Program-made: the position numbers and the translations under genes
IMG/VR virus record: IMGVR_UViG_3300031841_000002
Coordinates: 1 to 39,575 of that record
Length of the DNA: 39,575 bases
Origin: a virus
Strand: one strand, 5' to 3'
In this document: in pieces, positions 6,844 through 13,739 of the stretch
Layout: each line of letters opens with the position of its first letter
Position numbering within the stretch: the first letter of the stretch is position 1
Notes under the pieces: generated by a model
What the model saw: only the letters and a program-made list of their open reading frames with translations
Databases searched by the model: none
What the model was told of the DNA's origin: nothing

Positions 6844-8337
6844 CTAAAGCGGGAAGTATTTTTGAGTTTGCGGCTCAATTAAAAACAAGTTCTCCTTTGC
6901 TCGGGTTAGTCCAACGTAAAACACCCGTGACTCGTCGTCAGGGTTTGACTGGTACGATTTATAAATCCTGTTCGAGATATCGGTTAGCAAGATTACGTTT
7001 TCAGCTTCACCTCCTTTAGCTGCGTGAATGGTCGATAGCTTGATCCGTGGTTCTTTAGTTATTTTTTCTCCTCGTCTAAGCATCGCACGAATATAGCTGC
7101 GTTCCGAAACTGAGATTCCGTCGAACAAGTCGTACCAATATTCTTTTTTAAGGTCAGGTACGAACTGCTGCGCCTGATCAAATGAGATATTAGTATCAAA
7201 GTCGTTTCTCTCTAGGGAGATAGGTACGCGGATCTTCATATAATTTAAGACTTTGGTAAGATCTACGATCGGTATTTCACCGCCCTGCCGCAGAGTTTCC
7301 CAATCGCGCACCGCCTTGACTTTTTTCTCAGAAACTGAGTTGCGGTTTTTACTTTTATAGAACCAGCCTTCTGACCGGCAATGTTCTTCGATCCCATTTA
7401 GTAAGTAGTTTGTCCTAGCAAGCACTAACCACTCACCGCTTTCCATGTCGATCGTTTCGTAAGACGGTTCCCACGAAACGTGTCCAGCTTCTTTACGAGG
7501 GTTCCAGCTTTTCTGTACTCGCGAAACAACCTGCCCGATACAGTTTTGCGCGAGCTTATGTATCGAAGATGGAACGCGATAAGACTGTTTTAAAATCATC
7601 GCGTCTTTTGAATTACGAATTAGATAATCAACGTCGGCACCCGCCCAACGATAGATCGCTTGATCATCATCGCCTGCGATATAAATACGATCCGCTGATT
7701 CACATAACTTACGAACTACCGCCCACTGTAACGGCGATAAGTCTTGAGCTTCGTCTACGAACATTACATCTAACTTCGGAGCACGACCTCGATCTAAAAA
7801 CAGTTGCAACATATCGGTATAGTCGATAAGCAGTCTGTCATCCTTAAACAGTCGTAATCCGTTCGCGAACCGCTCTAGTTCAAACCAACCCACCACGTCA
7901 TCAGAATCGTGCCACTGGGTTTCTAAATTTACCTGTCTCATTCGAGCAAGGTTTTCTATGAACAATAATCGGTCATCTTTAGAGATGCTCGAGATATGTC
8001 CTTCTTCGGAACTAATAGAGCCAGTTAGACGCAAGTTCAACTTCTGGTTTAAATCACCAATATCTCTCGAACTCATGACGCTATCTTTCGACAGCCCTAA
8101 CTGGAAAAAGCAAAGAGAATGTAAGGTTCTAAAATACGGTAACTGTCCATTCGTTATCGCAAACCTTGACATCGCCCTAGTCTTGCCTTCCTGTACCGCT
8201 TGTTTGGTAAAGGTGAAGAACCCAATGTCTTCTGGGCAAGTCCCCCGATCTAATTCTTCTTCTAATAGCCCTAGTAGTGTGCTCGTTTTCCCTGTTCCTG
8301 GAGGCCCAAGGATTATTTGTGCATTCGATTTTAACAT
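6844..8337 (-). CDS. UvrD/Rep-like superfamily 1 DNA helicase
   Basis: This 497-residue helicase carries the full set of SF1A motifs: Walker A GPPGTGKT (11-18), motif Ia FFTFTK (40-45), Walker B DEAQD (195-199), motif III AGDDDQAIYRW (221-231), motif IV QSYRVP, motif V STIHAAKGGEAENV and motif VI VFYVGLTRAKENL. It should move 3' to 5' along single-stranded DNA and unwind duplexes during replication or recombination. It is shorter than bacterial UvrD (about 720) because the accessory 1B/2B regions are reduced. The start overlaps the primase stop as TAATG, so primase and helicase are probably made together. No DnaB-type hexameric helicase is present in the window, so this may be the main replicative helicase. 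Confidence 0.93.
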   Translation of the reverse strand: MLKSNAQIILGPPGTGKTSTLLGLLEEELDRGTCPEDIGFFTFTKQAVQEGKTRAMSRFAITNGQLPYFRTLHSLCFFQLGLSKDSVMSSRDIGDLNQKLNLRLTGSISSEEGHISSISKDDRLLFIENLARMRQVNLETQWHDSDDVVGWFELERFANGLRLFKDDRLLIDYTDMLQLFLDRGRAPKLDVMFVDEAQDLSPLQWAVVRKLCESADRIYIAGDDDQAIYRWAGADVDYLIRNSKDAMILKQSYRVPSSIHKLAQNCIGQVVSRVQKSWNPRKEAGHVSWEPSYETIDMESGEWLVLARTNYLLNGIEEHCRSEGWFYKSKNRNSVSEKKVKAVRDWETLRQGGEIPIVDLTKVLNYMKIRVPISLERNDFDTNISFDQAQQFVPDLKKEYWYDLFDGISVSERSYIRAMLRRGEKITKEPRIKLSTIHAAKGGEAENVILLTDISNRIYKSYQSNPDDESRVFYVGLTRAKENLFLIEPQTQKYFPL

Positions 8338-9860
8338 TACAAGGGTGAGTCGTTGAACTCAGGCAACGAATGGGATTCGTTTTGCGCTTGGAACTCTGGT
8401 ATATGCCAGACGTTAGCGCCCTTGCCCTTGATGTTAAAGAAATGCGAATCGCCGCCCATATTCTTGAGCTTGGCGGTTAGCTTATTACGAGGGTAATCCC
8501 TGAAATTCTTACGGTGTAAGAAGTCCATTAGGTCAGCTAAACGGAAATACGTCCTGCTTTTATCTGTCCAAGGTTTACCAAGTAGTAGCTCGTCCCGTTC
8601 CCTAGCCGGTCTTTCGGTACAAAATGTTTCTAACAACTCGTTAAAGTGACCTTCTGTCGAAGCATCTTTTGGTACTTCGATAATTGTCAGCGTATCGAGA
8701 AGCTGTTGGATAATAGTGCGCCATACGTTATCCCGTACTTTCGGCGGAATAATGTTGAGGCTATCCATGCACTTTCGTTGGAACCGAGTCTGGTTAAGTA
8801 ACTCCTCCGTCTCGAGTTCTAGCCTGCCGCCTTCGACATCTAAGAACCAGATTGGTGGATCACTATTCTGTTTAGTCAAGTTACTAAACAAAGGCGTACC
8901 TCCTGACGCACCGATACCGAACTTGCGTGTACGGCACAGTGGGCTGTTGCAATGGCCAGCTATCGGCTGGTCGTTACACTTATAGAAGTAATCCTTTTTC
9001 TGAACTTGCTTTGCTACCGACAACACTTCTTGCGCACTCAACGGTGGGCTAAAGTGTTTGTGGTTTATCTGCTCTAGCCGACCTTCCCAATCGTCTGGAA
9101 ACTTTTTACGCAGAAATACTCCCACGTTAAACAGCCCAGAGTTACGCATACCTTTCGGGAAACCTTGAGCAATCAAATGCTCTAGGCATGGCGGTGAGTG
9201 GTCGAGCCATTCCATATCTTCTAAGATAGGCGTGACTTCGAGCTTATCCAGTTCTTCTTCAGTAAGGACGATACTTTCACAGTAATCCAAAAACTCTGTT
9301 GGCGTAAGGACGTTGCCAGTGGCACCGAACCCATAGCTAGTAGAGTCTTCGCCGCCAAAATACGGCATCTGTAACGGACTTCCTCTATCTCCTCTTGCTA
9401 ACAAGAGCTTAGTCTGTTTAGGAAATACCTCAGACTGACCAAAGCCTATCGCTGCGGATATTTGTCTCAGTTTACGTTGCATCGTAGAACAAGGAACTGG
9501 GTCAAATACAAACATAAAGATATGCGCTCCGCCACTCTTCGATCGTGTAACGACCATAGGTAGCTTGAACTTCTTGATCTTTTTAGCTAACGCTTTGAGA
9601 TCTAGCGGGTAATCGTCTATGTCTATAGACCCCCACGAACACATATTATTCTCATCAATCGGTACGATACCGAGACTTCTTTCCCCTCTAATATGCTCTG
9701 CCCAGATAGCGAATAACTCTTTCTGGTTGAGCGTTTGTGAAATAGTTACATATTTCCCTTTCGCTTTGCCATCTTCCCGTGTTTCTTTCGTCGGGGTAAA
9801 GACACTATAGCCGTGTCTCAACCCCACGAAACGGGTGGCAAACTGCTCGTGTATTGACAT
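8337..9860 (-). CDS. Archaeo-eukaryotic-type (AEP) DNA primase
   Basis: This 507-residue protein looks like an AEP-superfamily primase of the kind seen in TOTE elements and phages. The metal-binding motif is SIDIDD (79-83), followed by the nucleotide-binding TRSKSGGAH (105-113). A cluster of cysteines (C295, C304, C309, perhaps with C225), in KCNDQPIAGHCNSPLCRTRK, fits a zinc-binding or PriCT-like region. The C-terminal 150 residues are helical and may contact the helicase. Such enzymes make primers for a DNA polymerase, here presumably the family A enzyme. The phage thus uses an AEP primase rather than a DnaG or T7 gp4 type. It starts 17 bases after the SSB-like gene and is coupled to the helicase. 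Confidence 0.85.
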   Translation of the reverse strand: MSIHEQFATRFVGLRHGYSVFTPTKETREDGKAKGKYVTISQTLNQKELFAIWAEHIRGERSLGIVPIDENNMCSWGSIDIDDYPLDLKALAKKIKKFKLPMVVTRSKSGGAHIFMFVFDPVPCSTMQRKLRQISAAIGFGQSEVFPKQTKLLLARGDRGSPLQMPYFGGEDSTSYGFGATGNVLTPTEFLDYCESIVLTEEELDKLEVTPILEDMEWLDHSPPCLEHLIAQGFPKGMRNSGLFNVGVFLRKKFPDDWEGRLEQINHKHFSPPLSAQEVLSVAKQVQKKDYFYKCNDQPIAGHCNSPLCRTRKFGIGASGGTPLFSNLTKQNSDPPIWFLDVEGGRLELETEELLNQTRFQRKCMDSLNIIPPKVRDNVWRTIIQQLLDTLTIIEVPKDASTEGHFNELLETFCTERPARERDELLLGKPWTDKSRTYFRLADLMDFLHRKNFRDYPRNKLTAKLKNMGGDSHFFNIKGKGANVWHIPEFQAQNESHSLPEFNDSPL

Positions 9861-9877
9861 TGCTCACCCTTATAAAC

Positions 9878-10675
9878 CTAAAACGGGACATCGTCTCCGT
9901 CGACTACTTCTGCCTCAGCTGAGGCTGCTGCTCCTTCCTGCTCTTGTCTAACTTCTACTGCACCAGAACGTGCGGCTTTCATGAAGTCGAGCGCAGCCAT
10001 GGCCAGTGGCATAGGTGTAGGTCTACTCTTTTCTACAGATAGTCCCATCCAGCTGTACTGGTCATTCGATTGAGCAATCGTCTTTAGGTTGTACATATAA
10101 GAGAACATCGGCGCAGCTACCGTTTCACCTTTCGCGTTATTTACCCGTGCGTTGTTCAGCATAGTATTCCAACGTCGAGAAAAGCCAAGCTGCGAGGATG
10201 TAAGGCTTAACAAAACCTGCTCTGGCGCATCTTCGTCTTGCGCTAAGATACAGTAATACTCTGCAGTTTCTGCGATCTGGTTGCCATTCGTCCAAATAAA
10301 CCGACCGTTATCGTCTTTCTTACATTCTTTAAGAATCGAAGCTGCATGGTCATCAGATACGAACCCGCCACCGTTTTCCCGTGTAACCCATTCGATATAC
10401 TTTTTCTTGTAGGCACAAGGAATTATCATCACGCCTTCAGTGCCATCGTATACCGATTCGGTAACGGTATTGAAAAAGTTTCCTTCCTCGGCACCTTGGA
10501 TATATTTGCCGTCGCTCTTTTTAAGCTGTGGCGACATTGATTGTAGAATCCGCAAAAACGGAATCGCGTAATCATCTGCACTCGCTTCTTCGAGTCCAGT
10601 ACCTGCCGATAACAAATCGTCATCGAAGGGTATCAAATCTGAGGACGAAGCCTCAGCAACTTTCTTATCAGCCAT
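9878..10675 (-). CDS. Putative single-stranded DNA-binding protein
   Basis: This 265-residue protein ends in a low-complexity Ala/Glu stretch and the acidic tip DGDDVPF, which closely resembles the C-terminal tail of bacterial SSB (DDDIPF) that recruits replication and repair partners. The N-terminus is also acidic. The central region (about 35-215) contains IPFLRILQ, IIPCAYKKKYIEW and a basic LGFSRRWNTML segment, and looks like a beta-rich domain with basic and aromatic residues. The family is common just upstream of the primase in marine phages. I infer ssDNA binding from the tail and the position; there is no recognisable OB-fold motif. A ribosome site (AGAGGT) precedes the ATG. Confidence 0.6.
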   Translation of the reverse strand: MADKKVAEASSSDLIPFDDDLLSAGTGLEEASADDYAIPFLRILQSMSPQLKKSDGKYIQGAEEGNFFNTVTESVYDGTEGVMIIPCAYKKKYIEWVTRENGGGFVSDDHAASILKECKKDDNGRFIWTNGNQIAETAEYYCILAQDEDAPEQVLLSLTSSQLGFSRRWNTMLNNARVNNAKGETVAAPMFSYMYNLKTIAQSNDQYSWMGLSVEKSRPTPMPLAMAALDFMKAARSGAVEVRQEQEGAAASAEAEVVDGDDVPF

Positions 10676-10686
10676 ATGAGTTACCT

Positions 10687-11268
10687 CTATTTTAGTTTGG
10701 CGCGGGATCCGACGAATATCCCGAATAGGTCTGCAGGAAGGTCTTTCCCGCTCGTCATCTGTTCTTTCACAAATGCATTTAGCGTTTGCGGATGAACACT
10801 CTCTTTAACAGCTGGGTCTAACCCCTTCTGTTGAAGACTTGCTACGGCGTCTGCAGCTTTATCCCCTTCGTCCTTACCGAACTTTAGGTTGACTTCGTGC
10901 TTAATTATGCCGCCGTGGTTGTTTGCGAGGAGCCAAGCGTGCGCTTTTTCGCGGTTCTTTTCCGAGATATACCCTTTATAGAACTCGTTAATCGTGACTT
11001 TGGCACCGTTTGTTAGTTTAATCTCTTTAAGATTCGCCGCTTGCATCGCCTCGGGTAGCTCCTGTTCTTCTACAACGCGGAGGACTTCTTTGGCTTGCTT
11101 TAGGTCATCTTCTAAAGATGCTATCGTTTTTTGCAGTTCCTGCATTTTTGTTGCAGTAGCACTGATCTTTGCGAACTCGCTATCGAGTGTCGATTCGTTC
11201 CATTCTTCTTGCGAAGCTGCACCTGTTAATTCCTCGAAGGATAACGGTGTATCTTTTTCATCAGACAT
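10687..11268 (-). CDS. Phage replication-region protein with coiled coil
   Basis: I do not know the function of this 193-residue protein, though similar proteins occur in marine phages next to the SSB-like gene. Residues about 30-75 are a long charged helix (KMQELQKTIASLEDDLKQAK) likely to form a coiled coil. A small mixed domain follows (KLTNGAKVTINEFYKGY, then KAHAWLLANNHGG). The C-terminal part is helical and ends KLK. It might be a partner of the SSB-like protein or a recombination mediator. The start has AGGAG six bases upstream and lies inside the end of the preceding gene (8-base overlap). Confidence 0.75.
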   Translation of the reverse strand: MSDEKDTPLSFEELTGAASQEEWNESTLDSEFAKISATATKMQELQKTIASLEDDLKQAKEVLRVVEEQELPEAMQAANLKEIKLTNGAKVTINEFYKGYISEKNREKAHAWLLANNHGGIIKHEVNLKFGKDEGDKAADAVASLQQKGLDPAVKESVHPQTLNAFVKEQMTSGKDLPADLFGIFVGSRAKLK

Positions 11269-11596
11269 GTAATTCTCCTAGTTCTTGTGAGCCACCCCTA
11301 ATATCGAACGATACGGGGTAGTACGTCATCTCTTGGCGATCCCATTTCAGTACCGTAAACCGGCCATTTATTGCCGCAGCTACTGCGCAACATAGACCGA
11401 TAGCGGCAGGGTCACCAACAAGAAGTAGGTAATCGTCGTCATTGAAATCAATGAGCTTTCGTTTGAGGCGTGCTACCTCTGGCCCCGTTGTAAGCATCAG
11501 GTTCGTTTTCGCTGGGAGTAGCGAAACGAGTTCCCCGTACTTAGCTGCAGGGACGAAGTTCCTTCCAGGAACGTCTTGGACAATATAAACTGTCAT
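11261..11596 (-). CDS. Conserved phage protein of unknown function
   Basis: This 111-residue protein begins MTVYIVQDVPGRNFVPA and contains DDDYLLLVGDPAAIG, with a hydrophobic CCAVAAAINGRF helix, followed by TVLKWDRQEMTYYPV. The alternation of strands and helices suggests a small alpha/beta domain, and the family is seen at the start of replication operons in marine phages. No function is known to me. It is the first gene leftward from the AT-rich divergent region, has a strong ribosome site (AAAGGAG) and is preceded by promoter-like element C. Confidence 0.75.
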   Translation of the reverse strand: MTVYIVQDVPGRNFVPAAKYGELVSLLPAKTNLMLTTGPEVARLKRKLIDFNDDDYLLLVGDPAAIGLCCAVAAAINGRFTVLKWDRQEMTYYPVSFDIRGGSQELGELHV

Positions 11597-11622
11597 TTCT
11601 AATTTCTCCTTTATAGGGCTAT

Positions 11623-11652
11623 ACCTTACCTTAGCGCCTTTTCGGAAGTAAA
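11623..11652 (-). promoter_or_regulatory. Promoter-like element C (leftward)
   Basis: On the minus strand TTTACT (11652-11647) is followed after 18 bases by TAAGGT (11628-11623). This is a variant of elements A and B (17-base spacing, TAAAGT). It shares the block CTAAGGTAA with element B. It lies 27 bases before the ATG of the first replication-operon gene. A second TAAGGT sits five bases upstream (11633-11628), overlapping the first by one base. It probably drives the genes from 11596 to 6844. Confidence 0.45.
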
Positions 11653-11717
11653 CCCCTATTTCCTGTATTACCTATATCTAAAATAAAATTTTTTATAAAA
11701 AAATTAACAGAAACGTC

Positions 11718-11741
11718 TAATAGAGTAATAGAAGTAATAGA
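11718..11741 (+). repeat. Three tandem TAATAGA repeats
   Basis: TAATAGA occurs at 11718-11724, 11726-11732 and 11735-11741, with 8- and 9-base spacing, and again at 11792-11798, with an inverted copy at 11809-11815. Spacing close to one helical turn on the same face suggests iterons or a repressor operator array. They are immediately followed by the palindrome TTAGA-G-TCTAA at 11742-11752. The repeats are plain in the sequence; a bound protein is not identified. Confidence 0.55.
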
Positions 11742-11791
11742 TTAGAGTCTAAGTTACTGTTTTTACATAGGAAACTGTGAGAGAGTAAAAC

Positions 11792-11815
11792 TAATAGAAT
11801 ATATTATATCTATTA
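11792..11815. promoter_or_regulatory. Operator-like dyad TAATAGA-N10-TCTATTA
   Basis: TAATAGA at 11792-11798 faces its exact complement TCTATTA at 11809-11815 across ten AT-only bases. The half-sites equal the tandem repeats at 11718-11741. A dimeric regulator could bind here and control the plus-strand helicase or the leftward replication operon. Low sequence complexity means chance cannot be ruled out. Confidence 0.4.
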
Positions 11816-11898
11816 CAGGCTTCCTACGAATTCAGAAATTCATTTCTTTATTATTCTATTTCTATATACTTACTTATAGAACTTAGAAAGGAACAGCT

Positions 11899-13344
11899 TT
11901 GAAGTACGAATTCAAAACGCAACCGTTTGCGCATCAAAAGACGGCGTTAACCCGTTCATGGAACAAGCCTCATTACGGCTTCTTTATGGAAATGGGAACA
12001 GGTAAATCGAAAGTCCTTATCGACACCATAGGTATTTTGTACGGTAAAGGTGCGATCAACGCAGCCGTTATCGTCGCGCCAAAAGGCGTATACAAAAACT
12101 GGTCTACGAAAGAGATACCTGACCATATGCCGGAATATATCGACCGGCATGTCGCGGTATGGTCTCCTGCCCCTCGTAAACAAGAAAAAGCTGATCTGAT
12201 AAAACTATTCGACGTAGGCGAAGATAAACTCAAAATCTTCGTTATTAACGTCGAAGCGTTTAGTACAGCTAAGGGTGTCAAATTTACTGAGAACTTTATC
12301 CTCGGTCATCAAGTGCTGTTCGCGGTTGACGAATCCACGACGATTAAAAACCCGAAAGCCTCGCGAACCAAGGCTATTACGAAGCTGGCAAAGAATACCA
12401 AGTTCCGTAGGATCTTGACTGGCTCACCAATAACCCAATCACCGCTGGACTTATACAGCCAAACTGAGGTGCTTGGAACAAGCCTACTCGGGTACAGCTC
12501 GTTCTACTCTTTCCAGAACCACTTCGGAGAGGTCGTAAATCGCTATTTCGGGGGCCGTACCGTTAAACAGGTAGTAGGGTATAGGAACCTAGACGAACTA
12601 ACGTCTAAGCTAGATACGTTCTCTTATAGGGTACTTAAAAACGACTGCCTCGACCTACCGGAAAAACTGTATATCCGGAGAGAAGTAACCCTGACCGCGC
12701 AACAAAAGAAACTATACGCTGAATTAAAAGAACTGGCGATAACGGAACTTGAAAATCAAGAAATGGTGAGTGTTACGAATGTACTCACTCAGCTGCTCAG
12801 GTTACACCAGATTATATGCGGTCATGTAAAAAGCGATGACGGCGTAGAAACTCCCGTAGATAGCAATCGTATCGACGAACTTATTGAAGTTATCGGTGAG
12901 ATGCAGGGTAAGGTGATTATCTGGGCAAACTACCGCCAAAATATTTTAGAAATCGTTGAGACATTACAAGGACTGTTCGGAGCTGATTCGGTAGCTGCAT
13001 ACTTCGGGGATACAAGCCCCGATGAACGTGAACGAGTTATTAAAGATTTCCAGAACCCCGATTCGCCGCTCAGGTTTTTCGTAGGTAATACGCAAACAGG
13101 TGGGTACGGTATCACGCTTACCGAAGCGCAAAACGTAATCTACTACTCGAACAACTTCGACTTAGAAAAGAGATTGCAATCAGAAGATAGAGCGCACCGT
13201 ATTGGACAAAAGAACAACGTAACTTACGTTGACCTCGTAGCCAAAGATACGGTAGACGAAAAGATCGTAACAGCGTTGCGTAACAAACTTGACCTCGCCC
13301 AAGAAGTCTTAGGCGATGAAAAGTGGGAAAACTGGTTAAGCTAA
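11899..13344 (+). CDS. SNF2-family DEAD/DEAH-box helicase
   Basis: This 481-residue protein is the only rightward gene. It has the SNF2/SF2 motifs: Walker A MGTGKS (32-37), DEST (144-147) within AVDESTTIKNP, LTGSP (173-177), and in the second lobe IIWANYRQN, GGYGITLTEAQNVIYY and RAHRIGQK (motif VI). SNF2 enzymes move on double-stranded DNA and displace proteins; in phages they are often in replication or recombination modules. The start is TTG with AAGGA six bases upstream. An unusual point is the 3' end: its TAA lies nine bases inside the convergent late gene at 13336-13737, so no terminator separates them. Confidence 0.93.
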   Translation: MKYEFKTQPFAHQKTALTRSWNKPHYGFFMEMGTGKSKVLIDTIGILYGKGAINAAVIVAPKGVYKNWSTKEIPDHMPEYIDRHVAVWSPAPRKQEKADLIKLFDVGEDKLKIFVINVEAFSTAKGVKFTENFILGHQVLFAVDESTTIKNPKASRTKAITKLAKNTKFRRILTGSPITQSPLDLYSQTEVLGTSLLGYSSFYSFQNHFGEVVNRYFGGRTVKQVVGYRNLDELTSKLDTFSYRVLKNDCLDLPEKLYIRREVTLTAQQKKLYAELKELAITELENQEMVSVTNVLTQLLRLHQIICGHVKSDDGVETPVDSNRIDELIEVIGEMQGKVIIWANYRQNILEIVETLQGLFGADSVAAYFGDTSPDERERVIKDFQNPDSPLRFFVGNTQTGGYGITLTEAQNVIYYSNNFDLEKRLQSEDRAHRIGQKNNVTYVDLVAKDTVDEKIVTALRNKLDLAQEVLGDEKWENWLS

Positions 13345-13737
13345 CAAGTTCCGTAGCTCTGCAGCCGCTGCTTCTACAGCCGCTAACGCTTCTTCAGGAG
13401 AATCAGAAATATCTAGCGCAGATTGCGCGATACCTACTGCAAGGTCTTGAGGCTTTACATCCGCCATCGGATCTTCTTCTGGCATCATCGGCTCTTCATC
13501 CATACCGCCCATTAGTTCAGCTAGGCGATCTTCTTCTGGAGCAGGAGCGTCAGCCATAGGAGGCGGAGGCATCGGCGTACCACCACCAGCGGGAGGCATC
13601 GGCGGCATAGGTGCTCCCCTACCGGCGGGAGGAGGTGTTGGAGTACCACCGGCAGGGGGCAAGGGGGGAGCTGCTCTTTCAGCATCAGCTCGTATTTGGT
13701 CTAAGCGATTCGGCATTTCATTCATTGGTATAGCCAT
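13336..13737 (-). CDS. Proline-rich virion-operon protein
   Basis: This 133-residue protein is the last gene of the late operon. Residues about 22-68 are a low-complexity Pro/Gly/Met segment (PPLPPAGG, PMPPMPPAGG, PMPPPP), followed by an acidic Met-rich part (GGMDEEPMMPEEDPM) and a C-terminal helix of Ala, Glu and Leu. No known domain is visible. Proline-rich linkers of this type occur in phage structural or ejection proteins of marine phages. The 3' end overlaps the convergent SNF2 gene by nine bases. Start ATG 13737 lies two bases after the upstream stop, with GGA ahead of it. Confidence 0.7.
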   Translation of the reverse strand: MAIPMNEMPNRLDQIRADAERAAPPLPPAGGTPTPPPAGRGAPMPPMPPAGGGTPMPPPPMADAPAPEEDRLAELMGGMDEEPMMPEEDPMADVKPQDLAVGIAQSALDISDSPEEALAAVEAAAAELRNLLA

Positions 13738-13739
13738 TA

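Larger units (their letters stand above)
11597..11898. other. AT-rich divergent intergenic region, candidate regulatory switch or origin
   Basis: This 302-base stretch separates the minus-strand replication operon from the plus-strand SNF2 gene and has no gene. The 11597-11660 end holds promoter-like element C and the ribosome site of the leftward gene. Bases 11680-11705 are almost only A and T (poly-A and poly-T runs), as in DNA-unwinding elements. Repeats of TAATAGA and a TTAGA-G-TCTAA palindrome (11742-11752) follow. On the plus strand TTTACA (11762-11767) and TAAAAC (11786-11791) could be a weak promoter for the helicase, whose ribosome site AAGGA lies at 11888-11892. Its role as an origin or operator region is inferred from composition and location. 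Confidence 0.5.
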
